Of a stretch of DNA of 64,000 bases, positions 1 to 8,684 are shown one piece after another. The notes below the pieces were generated by a model. That model did no database searches, was not told the DNA's origin, and saw only the letters and a list, made by a program, of their open reading frames with translations. How positions within the stretch are numbered: the stretch's first letter is position 1; each line of letters begins with the position of its first letter. Source of the DNA: Thalassospira alkalitolerans (GTDB lineage Bacteria > Pseudomonadota > Alphaproteobacteria > Rhodospirillales > Thalassospiraceae); assembly GCF_002115745.1 (NCBI RefSeq), contig NZ_JFKB01000004.1:248001-312000 (forward strand), written 5' to 3'. A program made the translations under genes and the position numbers.

Positions 1-1
1 G

Positions 2-850
2 ACTTTCTCTGATGTCGGCTGGACCGATATCACCGCAACCACGGCAACCGCATCGGTTATTCTTGACGCGCTTGGCTATGATGCCGAAACCGAACTTCTT
101 TCCGTTCCGGTCACCTATACCAGCCTTGCCAACGGCGATGTTGACGTCTTCCTTGGTAACTGGATGCCGACCATGGTCGCAGACATTGCGCCCTATCTGG
201 AAAAAGGCACGGTCGTCAGCAGCGGCGCAAACCTTGAAGGGGCGAAATACACCCTTGCGGTTTCCAAGAATGCCCATGATGCAGGCCTGAAAGATTTCGC
301 TGACATTGCCAAATTCAAAGACCAGCTTGATGGCGAAATTTACGGTATCGAGCCGGGCAACGATGGCAACCGCCTGATTCAGGATATGATCGACAATGAT
401 CAGTTCGGCCTCAACGGCTTTAAACTTGTTGAATCTTCTGAACAGGGCATGCTGGCCGAAGTTAAACGCAAATCCGCACGCGACAAGTTCATCGTGTTCC
501 TGGGTTGGGAACCGCATCCGATGAATGCCAAATACGACATGGCCTATCTTGACGGTGGCGATGATGTCTTTGGTCCGGATTTCGGTGGCGCAACGGTTCA
601 CACCAACATGCGTGCCGGTTATACGGACGAATGCCCGAATGCCGGTAAATTCGTCACCAATCTGAAATTCAGCCTTGCGATGGAAAACCAGATCATGGAT
701 GCCATCCTTAACGAAGGCACTGATCCGGCAAAAGCCGCAACCGCATGGCTAAAAGCCAATCCGGATGCTGCCAACCCATGGCTTGACGGCGTCACCACCT
801 TTGACGGTAGCGATGCCAAGGAAGCCCTTAAAGGCGCGCTTGGCCTCTAA
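2..850 (+). CDS. choX: Choline/glycine-betaine ABC transporter substrate-binding protein, 5'-truncated
   Basis: Periplasmic binding protein that would capture choline or betaine and deliver it to the permease encoded next. The frame is open to base 2, so the N-terminus and signal peptide lie outside the window; 282 codons remain. Visible family features are GNWMPTM near fragment residue 53 and LGWEPHPMN, tryptophan-containing stretches expected in the aromatic ligand pocket of ChoX/ProX proteins. The protein ends in an Ala/Gly-rich helix. It is first in a three-gene order binding protein, permease, ATPase, as in rhizobial choXWV. Choline rather than betaine or another quaternary amine is inferred from that order and overall resemblance. 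Confidence 0.8.
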   Translation, partial: TFSDVGWTDITATTATASVILDALGYDAETELLSVPVTYTSLANGDVDVFLGNWMPTMVADIAPYLEKGTVVSSGANLEGAKYTLAVSKNAHDAGLKDFADIAKFKDQLDGEIYGIEPGNDGNRLIQDMIDNDQFGLNGFKLVESSEQGMLAEVKRKSARDKFIVFLGWEPHPMNAKYDMAYLDGGDDVFGPDFGGATVHTNMRAGYTDECPNAGKFVTNLKFSLAMENQIMDAILNEGTDPAKAATAWLKANPDAANPWLDGVTTFDGSDAKEALKGALGL

Positions 851-872
851 CGCCTGCGTAAAGCCCTGCTAA

Positions 873-924
873 TGCCGATACGCAGCTTTAACAAGCCTAG
901 CGTATCGGCACATTTTACTTTTTT
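873..924 (+). promoter_or_regulatory. Stem-loop between choX and choW
   Basis: A perfect 11-bp inverted repeat (TGCCGATACGC at 873-883, GCGTATCGGCA at 900-910) with further pairing in the loop, followed by a T-rich run. It sits 22 bases after the binding-protein stop and 33 bases before the permease start. It looks like a partial terminator or 3'-stabilising structure that keeps binding-protein mRNA more abundant than permease mRNA. Confidence 0.65.
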
Positions 925-943
925 GAAATAACGGAAAAATCCA

Positions 944-1792
944 ATGGAATGGCTCACGGAAACAAAAATTCCGCTGGGACGGTGGATTGCATCCCTGATG
1001 GATGCGTTAAATGAACATGCCGATTTCGTGTTTTACACCATCTCGGATGTTCTTGAATTCATTATCGAAAACACGGTCGACCTTCTGGTCTGGCTGCCAC
1101 CTTTCCTGATTATCGCGGCCTTTGGCGCGTTGGCAGCCTGGCTGCACAAATCTTGGAAACTGACGGCCTTCACCGTCCTTTCGCTGCTTTTGATCGTCAA
1201 TCTTGGCTATTGGGAAGCCACCATGGAAACGCTTGCGCTTGTTTTATATGCGTCGCTGTTTTGCATGGTCATTGGCGTTCCGCTTGGCGTCGCATCGGCC
1301 CATCGCCCATGGTTATTTCAAATACTGCGCCCGGTCCTTGACCTGATGCAGACAATCCCGACATTCGTTTATCTGATCCCGACCCTGATCCTGTTTGGTC
1401 TGGGCGTTGTGCCCGGCCTGATTTCGACCGTGATCTTTGCCATCGCCGCCCCGGTGCGCCTGACCCATCTTGGTATCATCAGCACGCCCAAGGCATTGCT
1501 TGAAGCGGGTGAAAGCTTTGGCTGCACACCGCGCCAGTTGTTATTCAAAGTCGAACTGCCATCGGCGATGCCATCGATCATGGCCGGTCTGACGCAATGC
1601 ATCATGCTATCCCTGTCGATGGTGGTGATTTCCGCCCTTGTTGGCGCAGATGGCCTTGGCAAGCCGGTTGTCCGTGCACTGAATACGGTCAACATTGCCC
1701 AAGGCTTCGAAGCTGGTCTGGCAATTGTTATTCTGGCCATCATTCTTGATCGTATCTGCCGTCGCGACACCAACGAAAACACGGGGCAGTAA
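944..1792 (+). CDS. choW: Choline/betaine ABC transporter permease
   Basis: Inner-membrane permease of 282 residues for quaternary amines. Hydrophobic helices are visible at roughly 50-67, 72-88, 95-120, 135-165, 210-235 and 250-270. The BPD permease coupling loop is EAGESFGCTPRQLLFKVELP around residues 187-206, the EAA motif that contacts the ATPase. The N-terminal 45 residues form a hydrophilic and amphipathic leader typical of ProW/ChoW proteins. The gene follows choX and ends 2 bases before the ATPase start, so the two are translationally coupled. Assignment to the choline group rests on the neighbours. Confidence 0.85.
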   Translation: MEWLTETKIPLGRWIASLMDALNEHADFVFYTISDVLEFIIENTVDLLVWLPPFLIIAAFGALAAWLHKSWKLTAFTVLSLLLIVNLGYWEATMETLALVLYASLFCMVIGVPLGVASAHRPWLFQILRPVLDLMQTIPTFVYLIPTLILFGLGVVPGLISTVIFAIAAPVRLTHLGIISTPKALLEAGESFGCTPRQLLFKVELPSAMPSIMAGLTQCIMLSLSMVVISALVGADGLGKPVVRALNTVNIAQGFEAGLAIVILAIILDRICRRDTNENTGQ

Positions 1793-1794
1793 TC

Positions 1795-2991
1795 ATGAGC
1801 AATGCTGTTGAATTCGACAATATCGACGTCATTTTCGGTAACAATCAGGCCAAATCGCTTGAACTGCTTGATGCCGGCAAGAACCGCGATGAAATTGCCG
1901 AGGCCACGGGTGATATCCTGGGTGTAGCCAATGTCAGCTTTGATGTGCCGCAGGGTGAAATCTGTGTCCTGATGGGATTGTCTGGCTCGGGAAAGTCATC
2001 GCTTTTACGCTGTGTGAACGGTCTAAATAAAGTTTCGCGCGGGTCGCTTCGGGTGCATGATGGCGACTGGATGGTTGATGTAACCACCTGTGACACCAAA
2101 ACATTACGTGATTTGCGCCGCAAATGCGTTGCCATGGTGTTTCAGCAATTCGGTCTGTTTCCCTGGCGCACGGTCGAGGACAATGTTGGTTTTGGCCTTG
2201 AACTTGACGGTATGGGCCCGAAACAGCGCCGTGAAATCGTGCGCGAAAAGCTGGCCTTGGTCGGGCTGGATCAATGGGCGGATAAATACGCCCATGAACT
2301 GTCGGGCGGTATGCAACAACGTGTCGGGCTTGCCCGCGCCTTTGCTACCGATGCCCCGATCCTTTTGATGGATGAACCGTTTTCGGCCCTTGATCCCCTG
2401 ATCCGTAACCGCCTTCAGGACGAGCTTCTTGACCTTCAGGACAAGCTCAACAAAACCATCCTGTTTGTCAGTCATGATCTGGACGAAGCCATGAAACTTG
2501 GCAATTCAATTGCCATCATGGAAGGTGGTTATGTCGTTCAGCATGGCACCCCCGAAGACATCGCGCTTCGTCCGGCCAATGGCTATGTTGCCGATTTCGT
2601 GGCTCATATGAACCCGGTCCATATCCTGCGCGGTCGTGCTATCATGCAACGCGTCGCCAAGGATCAGCGCACCGGTTCCGGTGACCTTCCGATCAAAGAC
2701 GAAAACATTCGTATTTCGCTTGAAAACGGGATCATCCGGGCGGCTCATGATGGTGATCTCGGTGAACTTAAGCTGATCAATTATACCGGTGACCTGCCGA
2801 CCGATCTGGACCCGATGGATAACTCGGTCATCTTTGTTGCGGACGATACTGTCCTTCTCAAAGATCTGATCGATATGCGCGGCATCACCCAGAACCCGGT
2901 ATTGCTGACCCACGAAGGGCGCATTTCCGGAACTTTGGGTCGCAAGGCATTCTTTGAAAGCCTGACGCAAACCGCATCGCCCGCGGATTAA
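1795..2991 (+). CDS. choV: Choline/betaine ABC transporter ATP-binding protein
   Basis: ATPase subunit of 398 residues that powers the ChoXW importer on the cytoplasmic face. Walker A GLSGSGKSS is near residues 61-69, the ABC signature LSGGMQQRVGLARA near 167-180 and Walker B ILLMDEPFSALDP near 186-198, followed by the switch histidine in FVSHDLDEAM. The last 120 residues form a regulatory extension (about 280-398) in the place of the CBS-type domains of ProV/OpuAA. Length matches ProV-like ATPases. The ATG follows the choW stop by 2 bases with GGGGCAG upstream as a weak ribosome site. A terminator follows. Confidence 0.87.
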   Translation: MSNAVEFDNIDVIFGNNQAKSLELLDAGKNRDEIAEATGDILGVANVSFDVPQGEICVLMGLSGSGKSSLLRCVNGLNKVSRGSLRVHDGDWMVDVTTCDTKTLRDLRRKCVAMVFQQFGLFPWRTVEDNVGFGLELDGMGPKQRREIVREKLALVGLDQWADKYAHELSGGMQQRVGLARAFATDAPILLMDEPFSALDPLIRNRLQDELLDLQDKLNKTILFVSHDLDEAMKLGNSIAIMEGGYVVQHGTPEDIALRPANGYVADFVAHMNPVHILRGRAIMQRVAKDQRTGSGDLPIKDENIRISLENGIIRAAHDGDLGELKLINYTGDLPTDLDPMDNSVIFVADDTVLLKDLIDMRGITQNPVLLTHEGRISGTLGRKAFFESLTQTASPAD

Positions 2992-3004
2992 TCACACAAT
3001 AAAG

Positions 3005-3029
3005 GCGCCCTGTAACCGGGGCGCATTTT
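3005..3029 (+). terminator. Terminator shared by choV and the convergent moaD-like gene
   Basis: Six-bp stem GCGCCC/GGGCGC (3005-3010 and 3019-3024) with an 8-base loop, followed by ATTTTA on the plus strand and CTTTATT on the minus strand. It sits between two convergent genes, so it may act in both directions. Confidence 0.65.
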
Positions 3030-3058
3030 AATCATCAGACTATTTCAAAAATCGGTGA

Positions 3059-3310
3059 TTAACCGCCTGTGACCGGCGGGAAAAGTGCGATTTCAATGGC
3101 CCCGGTAATTTCGCGATCAGCTTGGGCATATTCCTGATCAACCGCAACCCGAATGATGGTTGGATCACTCAGTGCATCGGCAAAATTCGCCCCCCTGCCC
3201 GGCAACCATGCCAGCAAATCGGCAACGGTTTTAACCGTCGCAGGCACATCAACGTCTTCCTCGGACAGGCCGATACGGTCTTTGACCCAGGAAAAATAAA
3301 CCAGCTTCAT
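3059..3310 (-). CDS. moaD: MoaD/ThiS-family sulfur-carrier protein
   Basis: Small beta-grasp protein of 83 residues ending in the Gly-Gly tail (FPPVTGG) that is adenylated and thiocarboxylated in MoaD-type carriers. MoaD donates sulfur to precursor Z as the small subunit of molybdopterin synthase. I chose the internal ATG at 3310 (MKLVYFSW) because the family normally begins at this strand and GGAACGG lies upstream. A longer reading from 3358 adds 16 unconserved residues. No moaE partner is adjacent, so a role as a sulfur carrier for another pathway cannot be excluded. An 8-bp inverted repeat (3350-3357/3369-3376) lies between it and the LysR gene. Confidence 0.75.
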   Translation of the reverse strand: MKLVYFSWVKDRIGLSEEDVDVPATVKTVADLLAWLPGRGANFADALSDPTIIRVAVDQEYAQADREITGAIEIALFPPVTGG

Positions 3311-3393
3311 GTCGCATCCGTTCCGTTCAAATCTGTATTTGGCCGCATGCTTGCGCAATCACCTTAAATGCGCAAGTCCCGATCACGGCCGGT

Positions 3394-4338
3394 TTATGGA
3401 TAAACGAAATAACCATCCGGCGCTTTCGCAAGGCGTTCGGTCAAATTATCGATGAAAAACCGTTCCGCTCGGCTTTGTGACATGCGCGGATTGGTCACCA
3501 GATAAATATCAATCGCAGGCGGCGCATCATAAGGCGGCAACCGCCAAAGCTGTCCGCGTTCCATCGCATTTTGCACCACATGGATCGGTAATGGCCCAAT
3601 CCCAAGCCCGGCATTGATCAATCGGCGGACTTCTTCCAAATGCGGGCTGGTGGCGATCACCTTGCCTTTCATGCCTTCACGCGCACGCAGTACCGCCACC
3701 GGCGCCAGCGCATCTGAAAGCTGATCGGTGGAAAACGACACAAATGCTTCGCTGCGCAGATCGGCAAGGGTCAAATCGCTTTTGCCAAACAAATGGTGCG
3801 TCGGCCCGCAGAAAAACCCGAAATGTTCACGATACAGCCTGCGATATTCCAACCTGGGATGCTGTTCATTGACCAGACAAATCCCAAAACTAGCCTGTTG
3901 GGACAGAACCTGACTTGTGACATTGCCCGATGTCGCAACATTGATTTCAAAGGTGACTTCGGGATGCGCCCGGTTAAATTCAAACAGCGCATCATCAAGC
4001 GGGGGAAACACCACATGACTGGCCAGCCATAAATGTAAATGCCCGCTAAGCTGATTGCCGCTATCTGTCATCACATCGGATAATCGCCCGATAGCACCGC
4101 AAATTTCACGGCATTCATGATACAGCGCCTTGCCCTGTTCGGTGACTTCAAACCGGCCACGTTCGCGGTCAATCAGGCGCGCGCCGATCTGATCTTCAAG
4201 ACGTTTAAGGGCGTTGCTAACACTGGGCTGGCGCAAAAACAGGCGGTTTGCCGCCCCCGTGATGGATCGTTCTTCGACGATCACGGTAAAGGTATGCAAC
4301 AGATTCCAGTCAAATTGTCGGCGGATCAAATCGTTCAT
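3394..4338 (-). CDS. LysR-family transcriptional regulator of the divergent amine-catabolic operon
   Basis: DNA-binding regulator of 314 residues. The N-terminal winged helix-turn-helix covers about 8-67 (SITGAANRLFLRQPSVSNAL is the recognition region). The co-inducer-binding fold fills about 95-300. It is divergent from the ten-gene operon starting at 4505, the usual LysR arrangement, and probably responds to the substrate of that operon or a breakdown product. A T-N11-A palindrome lies 23 bases upstream of its start. The ligand cannot be read from sequence. Confidence 0.85.
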   Translation of the reverse strand: MNDLIRRQFDWNLLHTFTVIVEERSITGAANRLFLRQPSVSNALKRLEDQIGARLIDRERGRFEVTEQGKALYHECREICGAIGRLSDVMTDSGNQLSGHLHLWLASHVVFPPLDDALFEFNRAHPEVTFEINVATSGNVTSQVLSQQASFGICLVNEQHPRLEYRRLYREHFGFFCGPTHHLFGKSDLTLADLRSEAFVSFSTDQLSDALAPVAVLRAREGMKGKVIATSPHLEEVRRLINAGLGIGPLPIHVVQNAMERGQLWRLPPYDAPPAIDIYLVTNPRMSQSRAERFFIDNLTERLAKAPDGYFVYP

Positions 4339-4360
4339 ATTTCAGCCTCACACCTTCACC

Positions 4361-4377
4361 CATAGCCAATGACTATG
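4361..4377. promoter_or_regulatory. Candidate LysR operator
   Basis: CATAG-N7-CTATG containing a T-N11-A core (T4363, A4375), the general LysR box. It lies in the 166-bp divergent region, close to the LysR start, where auto-repression and activation of the operon at 4505 are both plausible. Confidence 0.4.
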
Positions 4378-4504
4378 CAATCCATTCTACTTATCTATTT
4401 GTGCTATGTGCAAGTCTGGGGTGAAATGAACAAATCCTATTCATACACAGCCAAATAACCGCGCATGGCAAGCAATTGCCAAAGCACAATAACGGGAGGC
4501 AAAA

Positions 4505-5377
4505 ATGGCCGCAGATGTTGCCGGGGCGCGCAGAACGCCCTGGGTCCTGCTGTCGCCGTCATTGGCGACGATATCGTTGCTATTGATCATCCCGATGATG
4601 TTCATCGTGGTTTATTCGTTCTGGCTGCGCACAGCAACCGGTGCCGATCAGGTCGGTTTTTTCCTTGATAACTGGATCGAAGTCCTTGGCGATCGGTTTT
4701 ACCGCGACATCCTGTTTCAAACATTTGCGATTGCCTTTTACACCACGGTGATCTGTGCGCTGATCGGGTACATCCCGGCCTATTTCGTTGCCAATACGCC
4801 GATGAAGTCCAAGACCTTTTTGCTGTTGATGCTGATGCTGCCATTCTGGATCAGCTACATCATCCGTACCATGTCCTGGATCAACATCCTTGGCGCTTCG
4901 GGGGCATTAAATACCCTGTTCGTATCCATCGGCATCATCGATGAACCGATCCAGATGCTTTACAACCAGACGACCGTGGTTCTCGGTCTGGTGCATTACC
5001 TGCTGCCCTTCATGATCCTGAATGTCTATGTCAGTCTGGATGGCATCGACAAAAACCTGACCGAAGCCGCCCAAAGCCTTGGCTGCACCGGATTTCAGGC
5101 CTTTCGCGAAGTCACCCTTCCGCTGTCCTTCCCGGGATTGGCCGCCGGATCGCTTTTATGCTTTGTCCTGGCGGCGGGCACATACATCACCCCCGTCATC
5201 CTTGGCGGTCCGCGTGATGCGATGTTTGCCAATCTGGTGTTCGAGGCCATCGTGACACAGCTGAACTGGCCGCTTGGCTCCGCCCTTTCGCTTGTCCTGC
5301 TCGCCCTTCTTGGTGCGCTGGTCGTCATTTACACCCGTTATCTTGGCGTTGATCAAATCGCCAAGAGTTTCAAATAG
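4505..5377 (+). CDS. Spermidine/putrescine-type ABC transporter permease, PotB-like
   Basis: Inner-membrane permease of 290 residues, first gene of a ten-gene operon. Six hydrophobic helices are visible (about 16-38, 70-95, 103-125, 152-175, 205-230, 255-280). The coupling EAA loop is EAAQSLGCTGFQAFREVTLP near residues 188-207. The ATG is preceded by CGGGAGG at 7-nt spacing. With the next three genes it makes a polyamine/opine/PepT-type importer (COG1176 kind). Permeases come before the binding protein, unlike E. coli potABCD. The transported compound is probably an amine, judging by the downstream enzymes. Confidence 0.85.
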   Translation: MAADVAGARRTPWVLLSPSLATISLLLIIPMMFIVVYSFWLRTATGADQVGFFLDNWIEVLGDRFYRDILFQTFAIAFYTTVICALIGYIPAYFVANTPMKSKTFLLLMLMLPFWISYIIRTMSWINILGASGALNTLFVSIGIIDEPIQMLYNQTTVVLGLVHYLLPFMILNVYVSLDGIDKNLTEAAQSLGCTGFQAFREVTLPLSFPGLAAGSLLCFVLAAGTYITPVILGGPRDAMFANLVFEAIVTQLNWPLGSALSLVLLALLGALVVIYTRYLGVDQIAKSFK

Positions 5378-5388
5378 GGGGAAATGTA

Positions 5389-6198
5389 ATGATGTCCGGC
5401 TGGTCCCTGATCCGTTTTGCAACGATCCTTGTTTATCTGTTCCTGTTTGCCCCGGTGGCAGTTGTGATCCTGCTGGCATTCAACGCCAATCAATTCGGAA
5501 GCTTCCCGATCGAAGGCCTTTCCCTGCGTTGGTTCGAAGCCCTTTGGAACAACGATGCCATTGTGCGTGCGTTTAAAACCTCGTTATTGCTGGGCGCATT
5601 GACCAGTGCAATTTCAACCACACTGGGCACCATGGCCGCCCTTGCCATGGTCCGATACGATTTTCCCGGCAAACGGACGATCTCGACCCTTTTGGTTGCC
5701 CCGATCCTGATCCCCGAAGTCGTTCTGGCCGTGGCTCTGTTGCTGTTCCTGCAATTTCTTGCCATGCCAAAAAGCTTTGGCCTGCTGTTGATGGGGCATG
5801 TTGTCTTTACCCTGCCCTTCGTCTTGCTCGTGGTTCAGGCACGCCTTGTATCGATCCGGCGCGACGTTGAAGAAGCCGCCATGAGCCTTGGCGCGACACC
5901 GATCCAGACCTTCTTTGAAATCACCCTGCCGCTGATGATGCCTGCGGTGATGGCCGGGATGCTGTTTTCTTTCACCATTTCGTTTGATGACATTACCGGC
6001 ACCCTGTTCTGGAAACCGGGCGGGGTTGAAACCGTCCCGACCCAGATTTTCGCCATGCTGCGCAATTCCATCAGCCCTGAAATCAACGCTCTTGGTGCGG
6101 TGATGGTGATGTTTACCGTTGCCCTGCCATTAATCGCGACCGCAATTGCACGTGTGGCATCGGCCCGCAAGATCAGGGCAAATGCAACACCTGACTAA
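5389..6198 (+). CDS. Spermidine/putrescine-type ABC transporter permease, PotC-like
   Basis: Second permease (269 residues) of the importer. Typical PotC features are the N-terminal helix with FLFAPVAVVILLAFN, helices around 65-90, 105-130, 135-155, 185-205 and 235-258, and the coupling loop EEAAMSLGATPIQTFFEITL near 162-181. It starts 11 bases after the PotB-like stop, with GGGGGA as ribosome site. Two adjacent methionine codons leave the start uncertain by one residue. Confidence 0.85.
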   Translation: MMSGWSLIRFATILVYLFLFAPVAVVILLAFNANQFGSFPIEGLSLRWFEALWNNDAIVRAFKTSLLLGALTSAISTTLGTMAALAMVRYDFPGKRTISTLLVAPILIPEVVLAVALLLFLQFLAMPKSFGLLLMGHVVFTLPFVLLVVQARLVSIRRDVEEAAMSLGATPIQTFFEITLPLMMPAVMAGMLFSFTISFDDITGTLFWKPGGVETVPTQIFAMLRNSISPEINALGAVMVMFTVALPLIATAIARVASARKIRANATPD

Positions 6199-6317
6199 GA
6201 ACCGAAACCGATCATTGAAATGATGCGGGAAACCGCCAAAACCAACAAAAAGAACCATAAAAACCGACAAGAAAACGGATCATAAGACCGATAAAAACCT
6301 TTATCAGGAGGCCTTAA

Positions 6318-7472
6318 ATGGACGATACCAAACGTTATGAACGCCTGCTCACCCGCTTCCGCGACGGTGATATCAACCGTCGTACTTTCCTGACCGTTCT
6401 GGGCGCGGCCGGTGTTACCGCCGGGATCACCGGTGGCCCGATGGGTATGCTGGCCCGCAACGCCCATGCCGCAACACCGGAACAGGTCCGCTTTGATGGC
6501 TGGGGCGGCGTGGTTTCCGAAGCCTTTGAAAAATATGCTTTCGGTCCCTATACCGCGAAAACCGGCATCAAGGTTGTTTCGGGCACCTTTGGCGGTGCCG
6601 ATGAATATATCGCGCGTGTCAAGGCAGGCCAGCCGGGCGAATTCAATCTTGCCCATCTTTCGGGCGTATTTGATTATGCCCGTTATCATGGTCTGGAACT
6701 GACTTCGGAACTGAACGAAGCCAATATTCCAAACCTGAAAAACGTCATTCCCGGCCTGATTGAGCCCCTGCGCAAAATCACCAACGGAACGATTTCGGCT
6801 GTCCCCTATGATTATGGCACCACCGGCATCGCCTATAATCGCAAATATATCAGCGATGACGAAGCCAAGGCCAAAGGGGCCAAGCTGATGATCGATCCGG
6901 CCTATAAAGGCAAAATCGGTGGCTGGGGCGAATGGAAAACCCGCATCTGGTACGGCGCATTGCAATCCGATCAGGATCCGAACGGGATCAAGGATATTGA
7001 TGCCGTCTGGGATATGATCCGCGCCCACCGCGATCTCTCCCTGAAATATTGGAGCTCAGGAGCCGAGCTCATGAGCCTTCTGGCCGAAGAAGAAATCTAT
7101 GTCACCGAGGGTTGGTCCGGCCGCATCAAGGCCTTGCAGGACCAGGGTCATGACATCGGTTATCTTGACCCGGCCGGTGGTCTTGGCTGGCAGGAATGCC
7201 TGTTCGTGCTGCGTGGCAGCCCGATGGCTGCCTGTGAAGAACTTCTGAACTTCATGCTTGAACCCGAAGTCGCCATTGCGGTTGCCGAAGGCCAAAGCTA
7301 TCCGCCTGCCCTTGACCCGAACAAAGTCGATCTTGGCAAGATCATCCCGACCCTGCCAGCCTTTGATCCTTCGGGCACCCTGTCATCGCTTAGCTTCTTT
7401 GATCCGGCCTATTGGAACGAGAACGAGGCCGATTGGTCAAAAACCTTCTCGCGGGTTCAGCGCGGCTACTAA
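6318..7472 (+). CDS. Periplasmic binding protein of the polyamine-type ABC importer, Tat signal
   Basis: Binding protein of 384 residues with a twin-arginine leader (NRRTFLTVLGAAGV at about 17-30), so it is probably exported folded through Tat. The mature part resembles PotD/extracellular family 1 proteins: VRFDGWGG at the mature start, the strand FNLAHLSG, and the hinge region VPYDYGTTGIAYN typical of polyamine-binding proteins. AGGAGG at 6307-6312 is a strong ribosome site, fitting a protein needed in excess. A strong stem-loop follows the gene. The ligand is unknown; an (acetyl)polyamine or related amine is inferred. Confidence 0.83.
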   Translation: MDDTKRYERLLTRFRDGDINRRTFLTVLGAAGVTAGITGGPMGMLARNAHAATPEQVRFDGWGGVVSEAFEKYAFGPYTAKTGIKVVSGTFGGADEYIARVKAGQPGEFNLAHLSGVFDYARYHGLELTSELNEANIPNLKNVIPGLIEPLRKITNGTISAVPYDYGTTGIAYNRKYISDDEAKAKGAKLMIDPAYKGKIGGWGEWKTRIWYGALQSDQDPNGIKDIDAVWDMIRAHRDLSLKYWSSGAELMSLLAEEEIYVTEGWSGRIKALQDQGHDIGYLDPAGGLGWQECLFVLRGSPMAACEELLNFMLEPEVAIAVAEGQSYPPALDPNKVDLGKIIPTLPAFDPSGTLSSLSFFDPAYWNENEADWSKTFSRVQRGY

Positions 7473-7498
7473 GCCGATCTGAACCATGCAAACCGGTC

Positions 7499-7532
7499 CC
7501 CCGGCTGTTATTCCCGAAAATAACGGCCGGGG
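7499..7532 (+). promoter_or_regulatory. Stem-loop between binding-protein and ATPase genes
   Basis: Fourteen-bp stem with one G-U pair (7499-7512 with 7519-7532, CCCCGGC against GCCGGGG at the base) and a 6-base loop. No long T run follows. It lies 26 bases past the binding-protein stop, and fits a 3'-protecting or attenuating structure inside the operon. Confidence 0.6.
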
Positions 7533-7565
7533 TGCCACCGCCTTCTTCTGACAGGGTTATTTGTG

Positions 7566-8663
7566 ATGGCTGACATCGAAAATGCGGTCGAGCTGAAAAA
7601 TGTCGTCAAACGATATGGCGAATTTACCGCCGTGCAGCGCATGGATCTGACCGTGCCCGACAACAGCTTTGTGACCTTCCTCGGCCCGTCGGGTTGCGGC
7701 AAAACCACAACCTTGCGCATGATTGCCGGGCTGACCGATATTTCCGAAGGCGATTTGCTGATCCGGGGAAATCGGGTCAATGCCCTGCCGATCCACAAGC
7801 GCAATCTGGGGCTGGTGTTTCAAAACTACGCCCTGTTTCCGCATAAAACGATCTACGAAAACATCGCCTTTGGCCTGAAATACCGCAAGGTCGCGAAATC
7901 AGACATCCGTGACAAGGTCAACCGCGCCCTTGATCTGGTGCAACTGCCCCATGTGGCCGACCGTTACCCCAATCAGCTTTCCGGCGGCCAGCAACAACGT
8001 ATTGCCCTGGCCCGTGCCATCGTGATTGAACCCGATGTGCTGTTGCTTGATGAACCGCTTTCCGCCCTTGATGCCAATCTGCGCGAAGAAATGCGGGTTG
8101 AGTTAAAGCGTATTCAGCGCGAATTGGGAATCGCCACCGTTTTCGTCACCCATGACCAATCCGAAGCCCTTGCGATGTCAGACAAACTGGTGGTGATGAA
8201 TAACGGCATCGTCGAACAGGAAGGCGCGCCCGAAGACGTTTACAACAATCCGGCATCGGCCTTTGTTGCCGATTTTCTGGGCCATTCCAATATCATCCCC
8301 GCCACCCTTGGGGGCCCGGACGCGGCATTCACCAAAGTCATGCTGCAAAGTGGTGAAACATTGGTCACCATCCCGGAACAAACTGCCAAAGCCAATGGCG
8401 CCAAAGATGTCCGCGCTGTGATCCGGGCCGAAAAAATCGACCTGTCTGATCAAAACAATGCGGCCGATGGCGTCATCACCATCCCCGGCAAGATCAAAAC
8501 CGTCGATTATCTGGGTCAACAGGCGCGATATTTTGTCACCGCCAATGGTCGTGACTGGCAGGTCATCAATCCGATTGATGCCCACCCCCATCAGGAAGGC
8601 GCGGATGTTTTCATGCATATTGCCGCGCGAAATTGTGTGTTGTTGCCCGGTCATCACGATTGA
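7566..8663 (+). CDS. Polyamine-type ABC transporter ATP-binding protein, PotA-like
   Basis: ATPase of 365 residues energising the importer encoded at 4505-7472. Walker A GPSGCGKTT (about 42-50), signature LSGGQQQRIALARAI (about 139-153), Walker B VLLLDEPLSALD (about 158-169) and switch histidine in VTHDQSEAL are complete. A C-terminal TOBE-type domain occupies about 240-365. GTG (7563) and ATG (7566) are adjacent starts; the ATG is preferred. The next gene starts 21 bases after the stop. Confidence 0.87.
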   Translation: MADIENAVELKNVVKRYGEFTAVQRMDLTVPDNSFVTFLGPSGCGKTTTLRMIAGLTDISEGDLLIRGNRVNALPIHKRNLGLVFQNYALFPHKTIYENIAFGLKYRKVAKSDIRDKVNRALDLVQLPHVADRYPNQLSGGQQQRIALARAIVIEPDVLLLDEPLSALDANLREEMRVELKRIQRELGIATVFVTHDQSEALAMSDKLVVMNNGIVEQEGAPEDVYNNPASAFVADFLGHSNIIPATLGGPDAAFTKVMLQSGETLVTIPEQTAKANGAKDVRAVIRAEKIDLSDQNNAADGVITIPGKIKTVDYLGQQARYFVTANGRDWQVINPIDAHPHQEGADVFMHIAARNCVLLPGHHD

Positions 8664-8684
8664 CCGGATCAGGAGAGCCCCAAA

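Noticed and set aside
12-290. 92-codon open frame at the left edge
   Set aside because: It is out of frame with the binding-protein fragment, whose frame is open to base 2 and carries family motifs.
3311-3358. Longer N-terminus for the MoaD-like protein
   Set aside because: The added 16 residues are absent from the family, and the ATG at 3310 fits the beta-grasp start.
6195-7028. Long minus-strand open frame (277 codons) opposite the polyamine-type binding-protein gene
   Set aside because: It is the mirror of a well-supported coding region in the GC-skewed codon pattern of this genome. It has no recognisable domain and no ribosome site.
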